Part shown: positions 16,857 through 26,218 of the stretch, piece after piece
How positions within the stretch are numbered: the stretch's first letter is position 1
Layout: the number at the start of each line of letters is the position of its first letter
Origin: Thioalkalivibrio sp. AKL19
GTDB lineage: Bacteria > Pseudomonadota > Gammaproteobacteria > Ectothiorhodospirales > Ectothiorhodospiraceae
Reading direction: 5' to 3'
Length of the DNA: 64,000 nucleotides
Assembly (NCBI RefSeq): GCF_000420165.1
Contig: NZ_ATUK01000018.1
Coordinates: 1-64,000, forward strand
The notes under the pieces: generated by a model
The model's database searches: none
What the model saw: only the letters and a program-made list of their open reading frames with translations
Told to the model about the DNA's origin: nothing
Position numbers and translations under genes: made by a program

Positions 16857-17558
16857 TCAGGCGTTGTCGGGGCTCGCCTCGGTTGCGGTCGCGGTCTCGT
16901 CGCCGGTAGGGCTCGGTTCCGCTTCGAACTGGCTGTCGATCCAGTTCTTGGCGGCGATCAGCAGGCCCATGGCCATGAAGGCGCCGGGGGGCAGCAGGGC
17001 CAGCAGGAAGCCGTGCTCGGACGGGTAGAGCTGCAGGGTCATGCCGTGGCCCCAGTCGCCGAACAGGAGGTGGGCGTTGGCCATCAGGGTGCCCTGGCCG
17101 AGGACCTCGCGCAGGGCACCCAGGGCAATCAGCACGCCGGTGAAGCCCAGCCCCATCATCAGCCCGTCCAGCGCCGCGCGCGGGACCGAGTTGCGCGAGG
17201 CGAAGGCCTCGGCGCGGCCGATGATCGCGCAGTTGGTCACGATCAGCGGGATGAAGATGCCGAGGATCAGGTACAGCCCGTGAAACCAGGCGTTCATCGC
17301 CAGTTCGATGGCGGTGACGATGGAGGCGATGATTAGCACGTACACCGGGATGCGGATCTCCGGGCGCGCGTGGTCGCGGATCAGCGAGACCAGCACGTTC
17401 GACAGCAGCAGGGTGAGGGTGGTCGCGATGCCGAGGCCAATCGCGTTGACCATGGTCCCGGAGATTGCCAGTAGCGGGCACAGGCCCAGCAATTGCACCA
17501 GCCCGGGGTTGTTGTGCCACAGGCCGTCGCGAATGATGTCGGTCAGGGTCGGATTCAT
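16857..17558 (-). CDS. rsxE: Rnf/Rsx electron transport complex subunit E
   Basis: 233 aa with six membrane segments. Family pattern: [24 protein letters not shown] and [21 protein letters not shown]; each conserved Cys is thought to hold the intramembrane iron-sulfur site shared with RnfA. The tail after residue 205 is acidic and unconserved. Last gene of rsxABCDGE; start overlaps the rsxG stop by four bases. The complex couples ferredoxin/NADH electron transfer to ion movement and, in E. coli, reduces SoxR. Confidence 0.93.
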   Translation of the reverse strand: MNPTLTDIIRDGLWHNNPGLVQLLGLCPLLAISGTMVNAIGLGIATTLTLLLSNVLVSLIRDHARPEIRIPVYVLIIASIVTAIELAMNAWFHGLYLILGIFIPLIVTNCAIIGRAEAFASRNSVPRAALDGLMMGLGFTGVLIALGALREVLGQGTLMANAHLLFGDWGHGMTLQLYPSEHGFLLALLPPGAFMAMGLLIAAKNWIDSQFEAEPSPTGDETATATEASPDNA

Positions 17559-18250
17559 CGGTTTGCCTCGTCGTCCCCGTTGGCTTCGGACTGAGGGAGC
17601 GGTGCTGCCACGGAACCGGTGTCGTCGGGCCGGGTGGACAGCAGTTCCTCGCGGTGTTCGTCGAAGTATTCCAGGGTGCGGTAAACGGCGCGAACCACCG
17701 CGCGCGGGGTGATGGTGGCCCCGGTGAACTGGTCGAAGGCGCCGCCGTCCTTGCGTACCCGCCAGTCCTCGGCCGGTGGATTCCCCAGCGAGCGGCCGTC
17801 GAAGTCGTGGATCCAGTCCGATCGCTCGGCCTCGATCGCGTCACCCAGCCCCGGCGTCTCGCGATGCGCGGAGACGCGCACGCCCTGGAGCTCGCCGCGG
17901 CGATCCACGCCGATCAGCAGGTGAATGTCGCCACTGTAGCCGTCCGGAGCGACCGCGGAAAAGACGATGCCGACCACCTCGTCGTCGGCATCGCGGGCGA
18001 ACCAGGCGGGCAGGTGGTCCCCGCCGAGCAGTTCGTGGCCCAGCTTGACGGTGTCATGGACCGGGTCGTTGCGGTAATCGAGATCGCCGGTCAGCTCCGC
18101 AATGCGGTTGCGGTTGACCGCCATGCGGTTGTCCTCGATACGCGCCTCGGTGGCGTCCTGCACCAGGGCGACGACACCGGCGCCGACCGCGGCAAAGCCG
18201 GCGAGCAGGGCCGTGGCCACCAGGATGTCGCGGGGTTTCAGGTCAAGCAT
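17555..18250 (-). CDS. rsxG: Rnf/Rsx electron transport complex subunit G
   Basis: 231 aa. One N-terminal membrane helix (about residues 10-32), then a periplasmic FMN-binding domain. The flavinylation motif is [11 protein letters not shown], where the Thr before the PRAV stretch carries covalent FMN; the upstream ETPGLGDAI motif is also conserved. The C-terminal 30 residues are a variable acidic tail. Overlaps rsxD and rsxE by a few bases each, so translation is coupled. Confidence 0.92.
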   Translation of the reverse strand: MLDLKPRDILVATALLAGFAAVGAGVVALVQDATEARIEDNRMAVNRNRIAELTGDLDYRNDPVHDTVKLGHELLGGDHLPAWFARDADDEVVGIVFSAVAPDGYSGDIHLLIGVDRRGELQGVRVSAHRETPGLGDAIEAERSDWIHDFDGRSLGNPPAEDWRVRKDGGAFDQFTGATITPRAVVRAVYRTLEYFDEHREELLSTRPDDTGSVAAPLPQSEANGDDEANR

Positions 18251-19304
18251 GACCGTCCCCCGGGGGTGGCCCGCGCCGCGAGCGCCCGAAGATGCGCGGT
18301 CGCGTCAGGTGGTCCAGGGTCGGGGCGACCATGTTCATCAACAGCACGGCGAAGGCGACCGCGTCCGGGTAGCCGCCCCAGGTGCGGATGACGAAGATCA
18401 GCACGCCAATGCCGGCCCCGTAGAGGATGCGGCCCAGCGGGGTGGTGGAGGCGGAGACCGGATCGGTCGCGATGAAGAAGGCCCCGATGATCACGGCCCC
18501 ACTGAAGACGTGGAACGCGGGCGACGCGAAGGAGTCCGGGTCGAGCATCCAGAAGAAGCCGGCCGGGATCGCCACGCCGAGGATGACCGCCACCGGGATA
18601 TGCCAGTGGATGATGCGCCGGAACAGCAGGTACAGCCCGCCGAGCAGGAAGAAGTTGCCGATCCATTCCCAGCTGGTCTCGCTGAAGCTGCCGAACAGCG
18701 GGCTCACGGTGATCTCGCTGACCGTGCGCCCGGAAGCCAGGCCCTCACGCATGGCATCCAGTGGCGTGGCACGGGTGATTGCGTCCCACTCGTGGGTCCC
18801 CGGGAGGCTGCCGGTGAGGACCGCCTGCAGCGTCTGGCCCAGGCCCAGCGACATGTCGGCCAGGGTGTCCGGTGCCGGCCACAGGGCCATTTCCCGCGGG
18901 AACGAGACCAGCACGACCACATAGCCGACCATGGCGGGATTGAACGGGTTGTAGCCCAGGCCGCCATAGAGGTGCTTGGCCACGATGATGGCGAAGGCGA
19001 TACCGATCAGGGTGACCCAGACGGGCGTGAGGGGCGGGACGGCCAGGGCAAACAACCAGCCGGTGACGATGGCCGAGTTGTCGCCCAGGGTGGCCATGAC
19101 CGGGCGCTTGCGGGCAGCGACGATCGCCGCCTCGAAGGCCACGGCAAACAGGACCGCCAGGACCACGTTGACCAGCACGCCCCAACCGAAGAACCAGGCC
19201 ATCGCCAGGGTGCCCGGCACCAGCGCCATCAGGACCTGCTGCATCACCCCGCCCACCGAGTGGGACGGAATCATGTGCGGCGAGGATTCGGTGCGAAAGC
19301 GCAT
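18243..19304 (-). CDS. rsxD: Rnf/Rsx electron transport complex subunit D
   Basis: 353 aa with about nine membrane segments. The covalent FMN attachment is in ITRATPLDAMREG (Thr in the ATPLD motif). HMIPSHSVGGVMQQVLMALVPGTLA at the N-terminus and FFIATDPVSASTTPLGRILYG near residue 275 are typical. Start abuts the rsxC stop. Part of the membrane electron path from the RsxB/RsxC iron-sulfur proteins to RsxG. Confidence 0.93.
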   Translation of the reverse strand: MRFRTESSPHMIPSHSVGGVMQQVLMALVPGTLAMAWFFGWGVLVNVVLAVLFAVAFEAAIVAARKRPVMATLGDNSAIVTGWLFALAVPPLTPVWVTLIGIAFAIIVAKHLYGGLGYNPFNPAMVGYVVVLVSFPREMALWPAPDTLADMSLGLGQTLQAVLTGSLPGTHEWDAITRATPLDAMREGLASGRTVSEITVSPLFGSFSETSWEWIGNFFLLGGLYLLFRRIIHWHIPVAVILGVAIPAGFFWMLDPDSFASPAFHVFSGAVIIGAFFIATDPVSASTTPLGRILYGAGIGVLIFVIRTWGGYPDAVAFAVLLMNMVAPTLDHLTRPRIFGRSRRGPPPGDGHA

Positions 19305-20953
19305 CAGCGGTGGCCCGTGTCCGTGGGATCGGATTCGCCGGACTCGGCGGTGGTCCCGGTGCCATCCGGGGCCGTGGCGGCCTTCTCGGTGTTGTTATCC
19401 TCGTTGGTCCCGCCGGCCTTTGCGGCCTTGCGCGCGCGGGCGCGCTCGAGCGCGGCCTGGATGGCGGCCTGTTTGTCGCTGTCGCCGCCTTCCTCGCCTT
19501 CCTTCTTCTTGACCGCAGCCTTCTTCTTGGCCAGGCGCTCGGCCTTCTCGCGTTCCTCGCGCTCGATGCGTTCCTGGCGGAACTCGTAGCGTTCGCGCGC
19601 GATGTCCGACTTCTGGCGCTCCTTCTCCCGCGCCCAGATCTCGTTCTTGGCGTAGCGGTAGTACTGCACCAGCGGGATGTTGCTGGGGCAGACATGGGCG
19701 CAGCAGCCGCACTCGATGCAGTCGAACAGGCCGTAGTCCTGGATCGCATCGAAATCCTTGGCCTTCGCCTGCCAGTAGAGCTGCTGTGGCAGCAGCTGGG
19801 CGGGACAGACGGCCGCGCACTCACCGCAGCGGATGCAGGGCATGACCGGGCCCGGGGGTGGGGTGTCCTGCGGCCGGGTGGCGAGCAGGCAATTGGTGCC
19901 CTTGATCACCGGGATGGCGTCATCGTGGACCGCGAAGCCCATCATCGGGCCGCCCATCACCAGCCGGTCCACGCCCTTGGCATAGCCGCCGGTGGCGGCG
20001 ATCACGTCGGCGAACGGGGTGCCGAGCAACGCCTCGACGTTGCGCGGGTGCCGCACGCCCGGCCCGGTGACGGTGACGATGCGCGACAGCAGGGGGCGCC
20101 CCTGGATGACGGCATCGCAGACCGCCTTGAAGGTGCCGGGGTTGTTGCAGACCATGCCGATGTCCGCCGGCAGACCGCCGCTCGGCACTTCCTGGCCGGT
20201 CAGGACCTTGATTAGCTGGCGCTCGCCGCCGGTGGGATACAGCGCCGGGACCGAGACGAGCTGGATCAGCTCGCGCAACTCTCCGGGGAGGGTTTCGGTG
20301 AGCGCCCGCATGGCCTCCGGCATGTTGTCCTCGACCGCGAACAGGACACGGTCCACGCCGAGCAGGTGGGCGACGATGCGGATTCCCTCGAACACCGCCT
20401 CCGGGGCCGTGCGCAGCAGCATGTCGTCGGCGCTGATGTACGGCTCGCACTCCGCCCCGTTCACGATCAGCGTGTGGATGCGCTGCCCCGCCCGCGGGTT
20501 CAGCTTGACCGCGGTGGGGAAGGCGGCCCCGCCCAGCCCGACGATACCGGCGTCACGGATGCGCTGGCGCAGCTTGCGCGGGTCGCGGGTATCCCAGTCC
20601 AGCCAGGGCTCCATGCGGGTGTCGCCCCAGGCGTCGCGGCCGTCGGTCTGGATCACCATGCAGGGTGCGCTGAGCCCGGAGGGGTGGGGCACGGCATGCG
20701 GGGCGATCTCGATCACCTCGCCGGAACTGGGCGCGTGCACGTGGGCCGCGATGTAGCCCTTCGACTGGCCGATACGCTGGCCCTTGGTGACGTGGTCGCC
20801 GACCGTCACGCAGGGTTCCGCGGCCTCGCCGATGTGCTGGCCCAGCGGGACAATCAGCTGCGACGGCACGCCCATCACCAGCACCGGATCGCGGGTGCTG
20901 GCTTCGGTCTCGTCGGCCAGTTTCAGGCCCCCGTGGAAACGATGCAGCTGCAT
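19304..20953 (-). CDS. rsxC: Rnf/Rsx electron transport complex subunit C
   Basis: 549 aa soluble peripheral subunit. N-terminal barrel-sandwich region (HVHAPSSGEV), Rossmann-like NADH/FMN domain (GLGGAAFPTAVKL, LIVNGAECEPY), SLBB domain, and two [4Fe-4S] ferredoxin motifs CIRCGECAAVCP and CIECGCCAHVCP near residues 370-420. After residue 440 comes a coiled-coil, Lys/Glu/Ala-rich tail and a Thr/Asp-rich end, shorter than the repeat tail of E. coli RsxC. Thirty-one bases separate it from rsxB. Confidence 0.93.
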   Translation of the reverse strand: MQLHRFHGGLKLADETEASTRDPVLVMGVPSQLIVPLGQHIGEAAEPCVTVGDHVTKGQRIGQSKGYIAAHVHAPSSGEVIEIAPHAVPHPSGLSAPCMVIQTDGRDAWGDTRMEPWLDWDTRDPRKLRQRIRDAGIVGLGGAAFPTAVKLNPRAGQRIHTLIVNGAECEPYISADDMLLRTAPEAVFEGIRIVAHLLGVDRVLFAVEDNMPEAMRALTETLPGELRELIQLVSVPALYPTGGERQLIKVLTGQEVPSGGLPADIGMVCNNPGTFKAVCDAVIQGRPLLSRIVTVTGPGVRHPRNVEALLGTPFADVIAATGGYAKGVDRLVMGGPMMGFAVHDDAIPVIKGTNCLLATRPQDTPPPGPVMPCIRCGECAAVCPAQLLPQQLYWQAKAKDFDAIQDYGLFDCIECGCCAHVCPSNIPLVQYYRYAKNEIWAREKERQKSDIARERYEFRQERIEREEREKAERLAKKKAAVKKKEGEEGGDSDKQAAIQAALERARARKAAKAGGTNEDNNTEKAATAPDGTGTTAESGESDPTDTGHR

Positions 20954-20984
20954 AAGCGTATTCTAACGGTTTGCGGGCTCCGGC

Positions 20985-21566
20985 TTAGCCGGATCGCGAA
21001 CCGTCCGCGATGGCGTGGATGGGCCGCTCGATGGGCGAGGGTTCCGGCTCCGACCAGCGCCATTCGGTGATGTCGGTGCCGACCGGGACCATGGTGATGC
21101 AGTCCACCGGGCAGGGCTCGATGCACAGCTCGCAGCCGGTGCATTCCTCCTCGATCACGGTATGCATCTGCTTGGCGGCCCCGAGGATCGCGTCGACCGG
21201 GCAGGCCTGGATGCACAGGGTGCAGCCGATGCAGATGTTCTCGTCGATGATGGCGACGGCCTTCTCCTGCTCTTCCTCCTCCAGTGGGGTGGGTTCGCGG
21301 TCGAGCAGGTCCGCAAGGGCCTGGACGGTGGCCTGGCCGCCGGGCGGGCAGCGGTTGATGTCCGCCTCGCCGGCGGCGATGGCCTCGGCGTACGGGCGGC
21401 AGCCGGGGTAGGAGCACTGGCCGCACTGGGTCTGCGGCAGCAGGGCGTCGATCTGATCCACGACCGGGTCGGACTCCACCCGGAAACGCTGGGCGGCGAA
21501 GCCCAGGATCACCCCGAAGGCGGCCGCCAGGCCACCGATCGCGAGGATGGCGTAGAGCACGCTCAC
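20985..21566 (-). CDS. rsxB: Rnf/Rsx electron transport complex subunit B
   Basis: 193 aa. N-terminal membrane anchor (residues 1-22), a four-Cys [4Fe-4S] domain (CGQCSYPGC then NRCPPGG), and two ferredoxin clusters [12 protein letters not shown] and [12 protein letters not shown]. RsxB receives electrons and passes them through its iron-sulfur chain. Start overlaps the rsxA stop by four bases. The C-terminal 30 residues are Glu/Pro-rich and variable. Confidence 0.93.
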   Translation of the reverse strand: MSVLYAILAIGGLAAAFGVILGFAAQRFRVESDPVVDQIDALLPQTQCGQCSYPGCRPYAEAIAAGEADINRCPPGGQATVQALADLLDREPTPLEEEEQEKAVAIIDENICIGCTLCIQACPVDAILGAAKQMHTVIEEECTGCELCIEPCPVDCITMVPVGTDITEWRWSEPEPSPIERPIHAIADGSRSG

Positions 21567-22141
21567 AGCCGCACCAGCCCGGAGAAGCCCATGAACGCCA
21601 GGGACATCAGCCCGGCGGTGACCATGGCGATCGCGCTACCGCGGAACATCACCGGCACGTCGGCCACGGCGATGCGCTCGCGGATGGCGGAGAACAGGAT
21701 CAGCACCAGCGAGAAGCCCACGGCGGCGCCGAAGCCGTACAGGGCGGACTCGACGAAGTTGTGCGCCTCCTGGACGTTCAGCAGGGCCACGCCCAGTACC
21801 GCGCAGTTGGTGGTGATCAGTGGCAGGAAGATCCCCAGCACGTTGTAGAGCAGCGGCGAGGTCTTGCGCACGACCAGTTCGGTGAACTGCACCACGGCGG
21901 CGATCACCAGGATGAAGGCGATGGTACGCAGGTACTCGAGCCCGAGCGGGATCAGCAGGTGTTCGTTGATCACATAGGAGCTGACCGCGGACAACGTGAG
22001 CACGAAGGTCGTGGCCAGGCCCATGCCGGTGGCCGTCTCGACCTTGCGCGAGACCCCCATGAACGGGCACAGGCCCAGAAACTTCACCAGTACGAAGTTG
22101 TTCACGAGGATCGTACTGATGAGGATCAGGACGTATTCCAC
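21563..22141 (-). CDS. rsxA: Rnf/Rsx electron transport complex subunit A
   Basis: 192 aa, six membrane segments. Contains [21 protein letters not shown] near the N-terminus and [20 protein letters not shown] at mid-protein, the paired half-motifs whose Cys residues match those of RsxE. First gene of rsxABCDGE, so the operon promoter should lie in 22142-22283; that gap holds a weak CCCGC/GCGGG hairpin (about 22240-22262) probably ending mtnC transcripts, and no convincing -35/-10. Confidence 0.93.
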   Translation of the reverse strand: MEYVLILISTILVNNFVLVKFLGLCPFMGVSRKVETATGMGLATTFVLTLSAVSSYVINEHLLIPLGLEYLRTIAFILVIAAVVQFTELVVRKTSPLLYNVLGIFLPLITTNCAVLGVALLNVQEAHNFVESALYGFGAAVGFSLVLILFSAIRERIAVADVPVMFRGSAIAMVTAGLMSLAFMGFSGLVRL

Positions 22142-22283
22142 GAAAAATCCGAGTCGTCAGGTCAACAACACAGTATCGGCGACGGGCCGTGCCCGCTCAA
22201 CCCTGCCCATTACGGGGCGATTGCCCTGTCCGGACGTAAATCCCCGCCCTGGAGCGGGATGAGGGCCGGGTCGTCGAAACAGC

Positions 22284-22991
22284 TTACCGGTCGCCGGCGC
22301 CGTCGGGGATGAGCGAGGTCAAGGACCGGACCGGATGGTCATCCCCGGCCTGCGGATCCGCCGCCGGGCGTGCGGTCAGCAGCCAGGCCTGGTGGGCGGC
22401 ATCCAGCTCGTCGCCGCGGGTGGACAGTACCAGAACGGCCTCCGGCGTCAGGCCGATCTCCGCCGCCAGGCGGCGGTAGCTGCCGGCATCGCGGCGCCCG
22501 CCGATGCGGGTGTCGAACCATCCGGCAAGGCGTTGCTCGACCTCCGGATGCGGGCCGTGGCGCAGCCAGTCGCGCTGCACCGGTGCCGGGGTTGCCCCGA
22601 AGCTGTACAGGGCGACGCCGGACTGGTGCAGCCGGTCCAGTGCGGCTGCCGTGGTGTCGTCGAGTTCGGGCTGCAGGGCCCCGGCTTCCAGTGCGTCGGC
22701 CCAGACCATCCCCTGGAGCTGGCGCACCGGCGTGATGTCCTGGCCGCCGCGGATCCAGGCGTGGATCTGGGCGAGCAGCCCGTCGACGTCCAGTTCGCGT
22801 CCGGAATAGGCCAGGATGTCCGTCAGGGTGCGCTGCACGGCGGTGGTTTCGGCGTGGCGTTCGAGGAAGTCCGGCAGCGCCTCCAGCGCATGGGGCTCCA
22901 GTGTCTCGCGCAGCACGCCGGAGGGGACGAGGATGCCCTCGAAGGCCAGGATGACGGCCTGCGGGGCGGGGTGTGCGTCGCCGCGGTTCAT
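22284..22991 (-). CDS. MtnC-like HAD-fold protein lacking catalytic residues (probable pseudoenzyme)
   Basis: 235 aa, full length for enolase-phosphatase E1 (MtnC) of the methionine salvage pathway. Fold landmarks are kept: VILAFEGI at the N-terminus, YSFGATPAP near residue 125, GRRDAGSYRRLAAEIGL, and VLSTRGDELDAAHQAW. Key residues are replaced: nucleophile Asp of the usual D-I-E-G-T is Ala (AFEGI), the motif-III Lys is Arg (GRRDAGSY), and the Asp of the usual LSD is Thr (VLST). Phosphatase activity is therefore unlikely. Start overlaps the mtnB stop (ATGA), so it is still translated as part of the operon. Confidence 0.75.
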   Translation of the reverse strand: MNRGDAHPAPQAVILAFEGILVPSGVLRETLEPHALEALPDFLERHAETTAVQRTLTDILAYSGRELDVDGLLAQIHAWIRGGQDITPVRQLQGMVWADALEAGALQPELDDTTAAALDRLHQSGVALYSFGATPAPVQRDWLRHGPHPEVEQRLAGWFDTRIGGRRDAGSYRRLAAEIGLTPEAVLVLSTRGDELDAAHQAWLLTARPAADPQAGDDHPVRSLTSLIPDGAGDR

Positions 22992-23608
22992 TGGGGCAGC
23001 TGGCGCGCCAGCGACTCGCATTCGAACATGAACTCGAAGGCCTCGGTGCGCTGCATGGCCCGTTCGACGGTCTGGCCCCAAGTGTAGAGACCGTGGCCGC
23101 TGATCAGGTAGCCGGCAAGCGCCGGATCGCGGTCCATGGCGGCATCGACCCGGGCGGCCAGCTGCTGCATGTCCGGGTGGTTGGCGAAGACCGGGACCTG
23201 GATGCCGCGCGTGGGGTGCTCGCAACCCGGGAGTTCGCGCAGGGCCTCGTAGTCGCGCAGCAGCAGGGAGCCCCCGACCTGACGCGACAGCACCGTGCCG
23301 TGGATGCTGTGGGTGTGGAGCACGGCCCCGAGATCGGCGTCGCGGCGGTACATGATGATGTGCAGGAAGGTCTCGGGGCCGGGCTCGCCGCTACCGGAGA
23401 CCAGGTGCCCTTCGAGATCGACGACCATGAAGTCGTGCGCGTCCAGAAGGTCCTTGCTGCGGCCCGGTGCGGTAATGGCGATGTGCTGGTCATCCAGGCG
23501 CGCGGAGAAGTGCCCGGTGCGCGCGGGGAGCCAGCCGCGGTCCGCGAGCTCGCGTCCGGCGTCGGCCAGCAGGCGGACCTGCGCTTTGAATTCGGGGCTT
23601 TGTTCCAT
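22988..23608 (-). CDS. mtnB: Methylthioribulose-1-phosphate dehydratase
   Basis: 206 aa, class II aldolase/adducin fold. Dehydrates 5-methylthioribulose 1-phosphate in methionine salvage. Zinc ligands are visible in HTHSIHGTVLSR and SGHGLYTWG; substrate-binding TGHFSARL and DYEALRELPGCEHPTRG are as in the family. Start at 23608 (MEQSPEF) gives the usual length. It is followed by the MtnC-like gene and preceded, 101 bases upstream, by metG on the same strand, a sensible methionine-related grouping. No mtnA or mtnD in the window. Confidence 0.88.
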   Translation of the reverse strand: MEQSPEFKAQVRLLADAGRELADRGWLPARTGHFSARLDDQHIAITAPGRSKDLLDAHDFMVVDLEGHLVSGSGEPGPETFLHIIMYRRDADLGAVLHTHSIHGTVLSRQVGGSLLLRDYEALRELPGCEHPTRGIQVPVFANHPDMQQLAARVDAAMDRDPALAGYLISGHGLYTWGQTVERAMQRTEAFEFMFECESLARQLPQ

Positions 23609-23709
23609 GCGTCCGGGTGTCGACAAAAGAGCGGCAGCTTACGCGAGGCTCGGGTGCAAATCCATGGGCCGTCGCGGTTCGGCGCGAAACACGCGATCGG
23701 GAGCGGGCA

Positions 23710-25749
23710 TTACTTGACGCGCATGCCGGGGCGGGCGCCGTCGTCCGGGTTCAGGATGTAGAGCTCCGAACCGCCCGGCCCGGCGGCCAGCACCATGCCT
23801 TCGGAGACGCCGAAGCGCATCTTGCGCGGGGCCAGGTTGGCGACCATCACGGTGTGTCGGCCGATGAGGTCGTCGGGGGCGTAGGCGGACTTGATGCCGG
23901 CGAAGACCTGGCGCGTGTCGCTGCCGATGTCCAGGGTCAGCTTCAGCAGCTTGTCGGCGCCCTCGACGTGCTCGGCGTTGGCGATGCGCGCGATGCGCAG
24001 GTCCACCTGGGCGAAGGTGTCGAAGTCGATGGTCGCGGCGATCGGGTCCACGTTCGCCTCGGGGGTGGCGTTGCCGGGGGCGCTGGATGCCTCGGTGGCG
24101 GCCAGCGTGGCCTTCGAGGCCTCCAGCAGCTTGTCGATGGTCTCCGGCTCGATGCGGGTCATCAGCGGCTTGAACTTCTGGATGGAACGCCCGACCAGCG
24201 GCTCGCGGCTCGCCCAGCGGGTGTCCTCCAGGTTCAGGAACGCGGCGGCGTCGGCGGCCAGTTTCGGCAGCACCGGGGCGAGATAGACGATCAGGATGCG
24301 GAACAGGTCCAGGCCCTGGGTGTTGATCGCCTGGACCTCGGCCTCGCGCCCTTCCTGTTTCGCCAGGACCCAGGGCTGGGCCTCGTCGATGTACTGGTTG
24401 GCCTGGTCGGCCAGGGCCATGATGCGGCGCATGGCCTGGGCGAACTCGCGCTTCTCGAAGGCCTGGGCGATCGCCTCGCCCTCGGCGACGAAGGCCTCGT
24501 GCAGGTCGGGGCGCGGGAGTTCTGCGGCCAGTTCGCCTTCGAAACGCTTGTTGATGAATCCGGCGCAGCGACTGGCGATGTTGACCACCTTGCCGACCAG
24601 GTCCGAGTTCACCCGTTGTACGAAGTCGTCGAAATTCAGGTCCAGGTCGTCGACGCTGTCGCCCAGTTTGGCGGCCAGGTAGTAACGCAGAGACTCCGGG
24701 TTCAGGTGGTCCAGGTAATCGCGGGCGCGGATGAAGGTCCCGCGCGACTTCGACATCTTCTGACCATTGACGGTCAGGAAGCCGTGGCAGAACACCGCCG
24801 AGGGGGTGCGATAGCCCGCACCGTGCAGCATGGCCGGCCAGAACAGGGTGTGGAAGTAGGCGATGTCCTTGCCGATGAAGTGATACAGCTCGGCATCGGA
24901 GTCCGCGCCCCACCAGGCGTCGAAGTCCAGGCCCTGCTGCGCGGCGTAGGCGCGAAAGCTCGCCATATAGCCGATCGGCGCGTCGAGCCAGACGTAGAAG
25001 TACTTGCCCGGCGCATCGGGGATCTCGAAGCCGAAGTAGGGTTTGTCGCGGGAGATGTCCCAGTCGCTGAGACCGGTGTCGAACCACTCGTCCAGCTTGT
25101 TGCGGATCGCGTCCTGCAGGCGCCCGGAACGGGTCCATTCGCGCAGGAAGGCCTCGAAGTCCCCGAGCTTGAAGAAGTAGTGCTCGGAGGCGCGGGACTC
25201 GGGCCGCGCGCCGCTGATCGCGGAGACCGGATCCTTCAGGTCCAGTGGGCTGTAGGTGGCGCCGCAGGCCTCGCAGGAGTCGCCGTACTGTTCTTGCGCC
25301 CCGCACTTGGGGCAGGTGCCCTTGATGAAACGATCCGGCAGGAACATCCCGGCCTCGGGGTCATAGGCCTGATCGATCGTGCGGGTCTCGATGTGTCCGG
25401 CGTCGCGCAGCGCGGTGTAGATCTGCCCGGCCAGCTCGCGGTTCTCGTCCGAATGGGTCGAGTGGTAGTGGTCGAACCCGATCAGGAACTCGCCGAAGTC
25501 GGCCTCGTGCTCCTGGCGCACACGTGCGATCAGCTCCTCCGGCTCGATGCCCTCGGCGCGTGCCTTGAGCATGATCGGGGTGCCGTGGGCGTCGTCCGCG
25601 CAGACATAGATCACCTCGTGACCGCGCGAACGCTGGAACCGCACCCAGATATCGGTCTGGATGTATTCCACCAGATGGCCCAGGTGGATCGGGCCGTTGG
25701 CGTAGGGCAGGGCGCTGGTGACGAGGATCTTGCGCGGGGTATCGGTCAT
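23710..25749 (-). CDS. metG: Methionine--tRNA ligase
   Basis: 679 aa, full length. Class I signature [12 protein letters not shown] near residue 14, zinc-binding knuckle [18 protein letters not shown] near 145-162, KMSKS loop ([13 protein letters not shown]) near 335, anticodon-binding helices, and a C-terminal EMAP/Arc1p-like tRNA-binding domain from about residue 575 ending GMRVK. Start at 25749 ([14 protein letters not shown]) fits the family; upstream in-frame codons are low-complexity and belong to the intergenic region. Confidence 0.96.
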   Translation of the reverse strand: MTDTPRKILVTSALPYANGPIHLGHLVEYIQTDIWVRFQRSRGHEVIYVCADDAHGTPIMLKARAEGIEPEELIARVRQEHEADFGEFLIGFDHYHSTHSDENRELAGQIYTALRDAGHIETRTIDQAYDPEAGMFLPDRFIKGTCPKCGAQEQYGDSCEACGATYSPLDLKDPVSAISGARPESRASEHYFFKLGDFEAFLREWTRSGRLQDAIRNKLDEWFDTGLSDWDISRDKPYFGFEIPDAPGKYFYVWLDAPIGYMASFRAYAAQQGLDFDAWWGADSDAELYHFIGKDIAYFHTLFWPAMLHGAGYRTPSAVFCHGFLTVNGQKMSKSRGTFIRARDYLDHLNPESLRYYLAAKLGDSVDDLDLNFDDFVQRVNSDLVGKVVNIASRCAGFINKRFEGELAAELPRPDLHEAFVAEGEAIAQAFEKREFAQAMRRIMALADQANQYIDEAQPWVLAKQEGREAEVQAINTQGLDLFRILIVYLAPVLPKLAADAAAFLNLEDTRWASREPLVGRSIQKFKPLMTRIEPETIDKLLEASKATLAATEASSAPGNATPEANVDPIAATIDFDTFAQVDLRIARIANAEHVEGADKLLKLTLDIGSDTRQVFAGIKSAYAPDDLIGRHTVMVANLAPRKMRFGVSEGMVLAAGPGGSELYILNPDDGARPGMRVK

Positions 25750-25846
25750 TGCTTGGCTCGTTTGGGTGGCACCGGGCGCGGGTGCAGGGGCGCTATTGTC
25801 GGGTTTGGCTCGAGGGTTGTCGAGGCGTACAGCGGGCCTCGGCGTG

Positions 25847-26060
25847 TTGTCCACAGAACCTGTGGATAACTCTGTGGGAAACCCGGTGGAATCCGTCGCC
25901 AGGCCTTGCCACACAAGGGCTCGTGACAGATTGGTTAAAAATCGACCAACATTCGAAATAGCAATAATAACAATCGGATATAAAACTATTGTGCAGCGGT
26001 TTGGATGCTTGTGCGCCTATCTCGGGCCGTTTCCTCCATCGGCACGCCCTTTGTGCATAA
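25847..26060. promoter_or_regulatory. Cluster of three DnaA-box-like sites around an AT-rich segment
   Basis: TTGTCCACA at 25847-25855 (one mismatch) and TGTGGATAA at 25861-25869 (perfect TTATNCACA complement) face each other as a near palindrome; TGTGCATAA at 26052-26060 is a third consensus match. Between them, 25920-26000 is strikingly AT-rich for this genome and contains a triplet-like AATAGCAATAATAACAAT stretch. The whole 469-bp gap (25750-26218) is otherwise non-coding and divergent. DnaA regulation or a DnaA-titration/replication site are possible; the box matches are certain, the function is not. Confidence 0.5.
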
Positions 26061-26150
26061 AAACGGCGCCAGGGGGTTGACACTCGCCTGGTATCCGCCC
26101 GGTCGGGAGGCATCGACAGGTCCGGAAAGGACTGGCGGCGCGTGGTGCCA

Positions 26151-26179
26151 TTGGCGTGGTCCGCCGGGGCCAGTAGAAT
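26151..26179 (+). promoter_or_regulatory. Putative sigma-70 promoter of apbC
   Basis: TTGGCG at 26151-26156 and TAGAAT at 26174-26179 are separated by 17 bases, a good sigma-70 arrangement about 40 bases before the apbC start. Motif match only. Confidence 0.4.
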
Positions 26180-26218
26180 CGCGCGGTCACCCCCCAATTG
26201 CTGGATGGAACGAACACC

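Noticed and set aside
22284-22991. Explaining the missing MtnC residues by a frameshift or sequencing error
   Set aside because: Surrounding residues stay in frame and family-like on both sides of each motif, and three distant motifs are changed.
25750-26218. Calling this gap the chromosomal origin oriC
   Set aside because: DnaA boxes and AT-richness are suggestive only; no dnaA, dnaN, recF, gyrB, gidA or mioC lies nearby and GC-skew could not be computed. Kept as a DnaA-site cluster.
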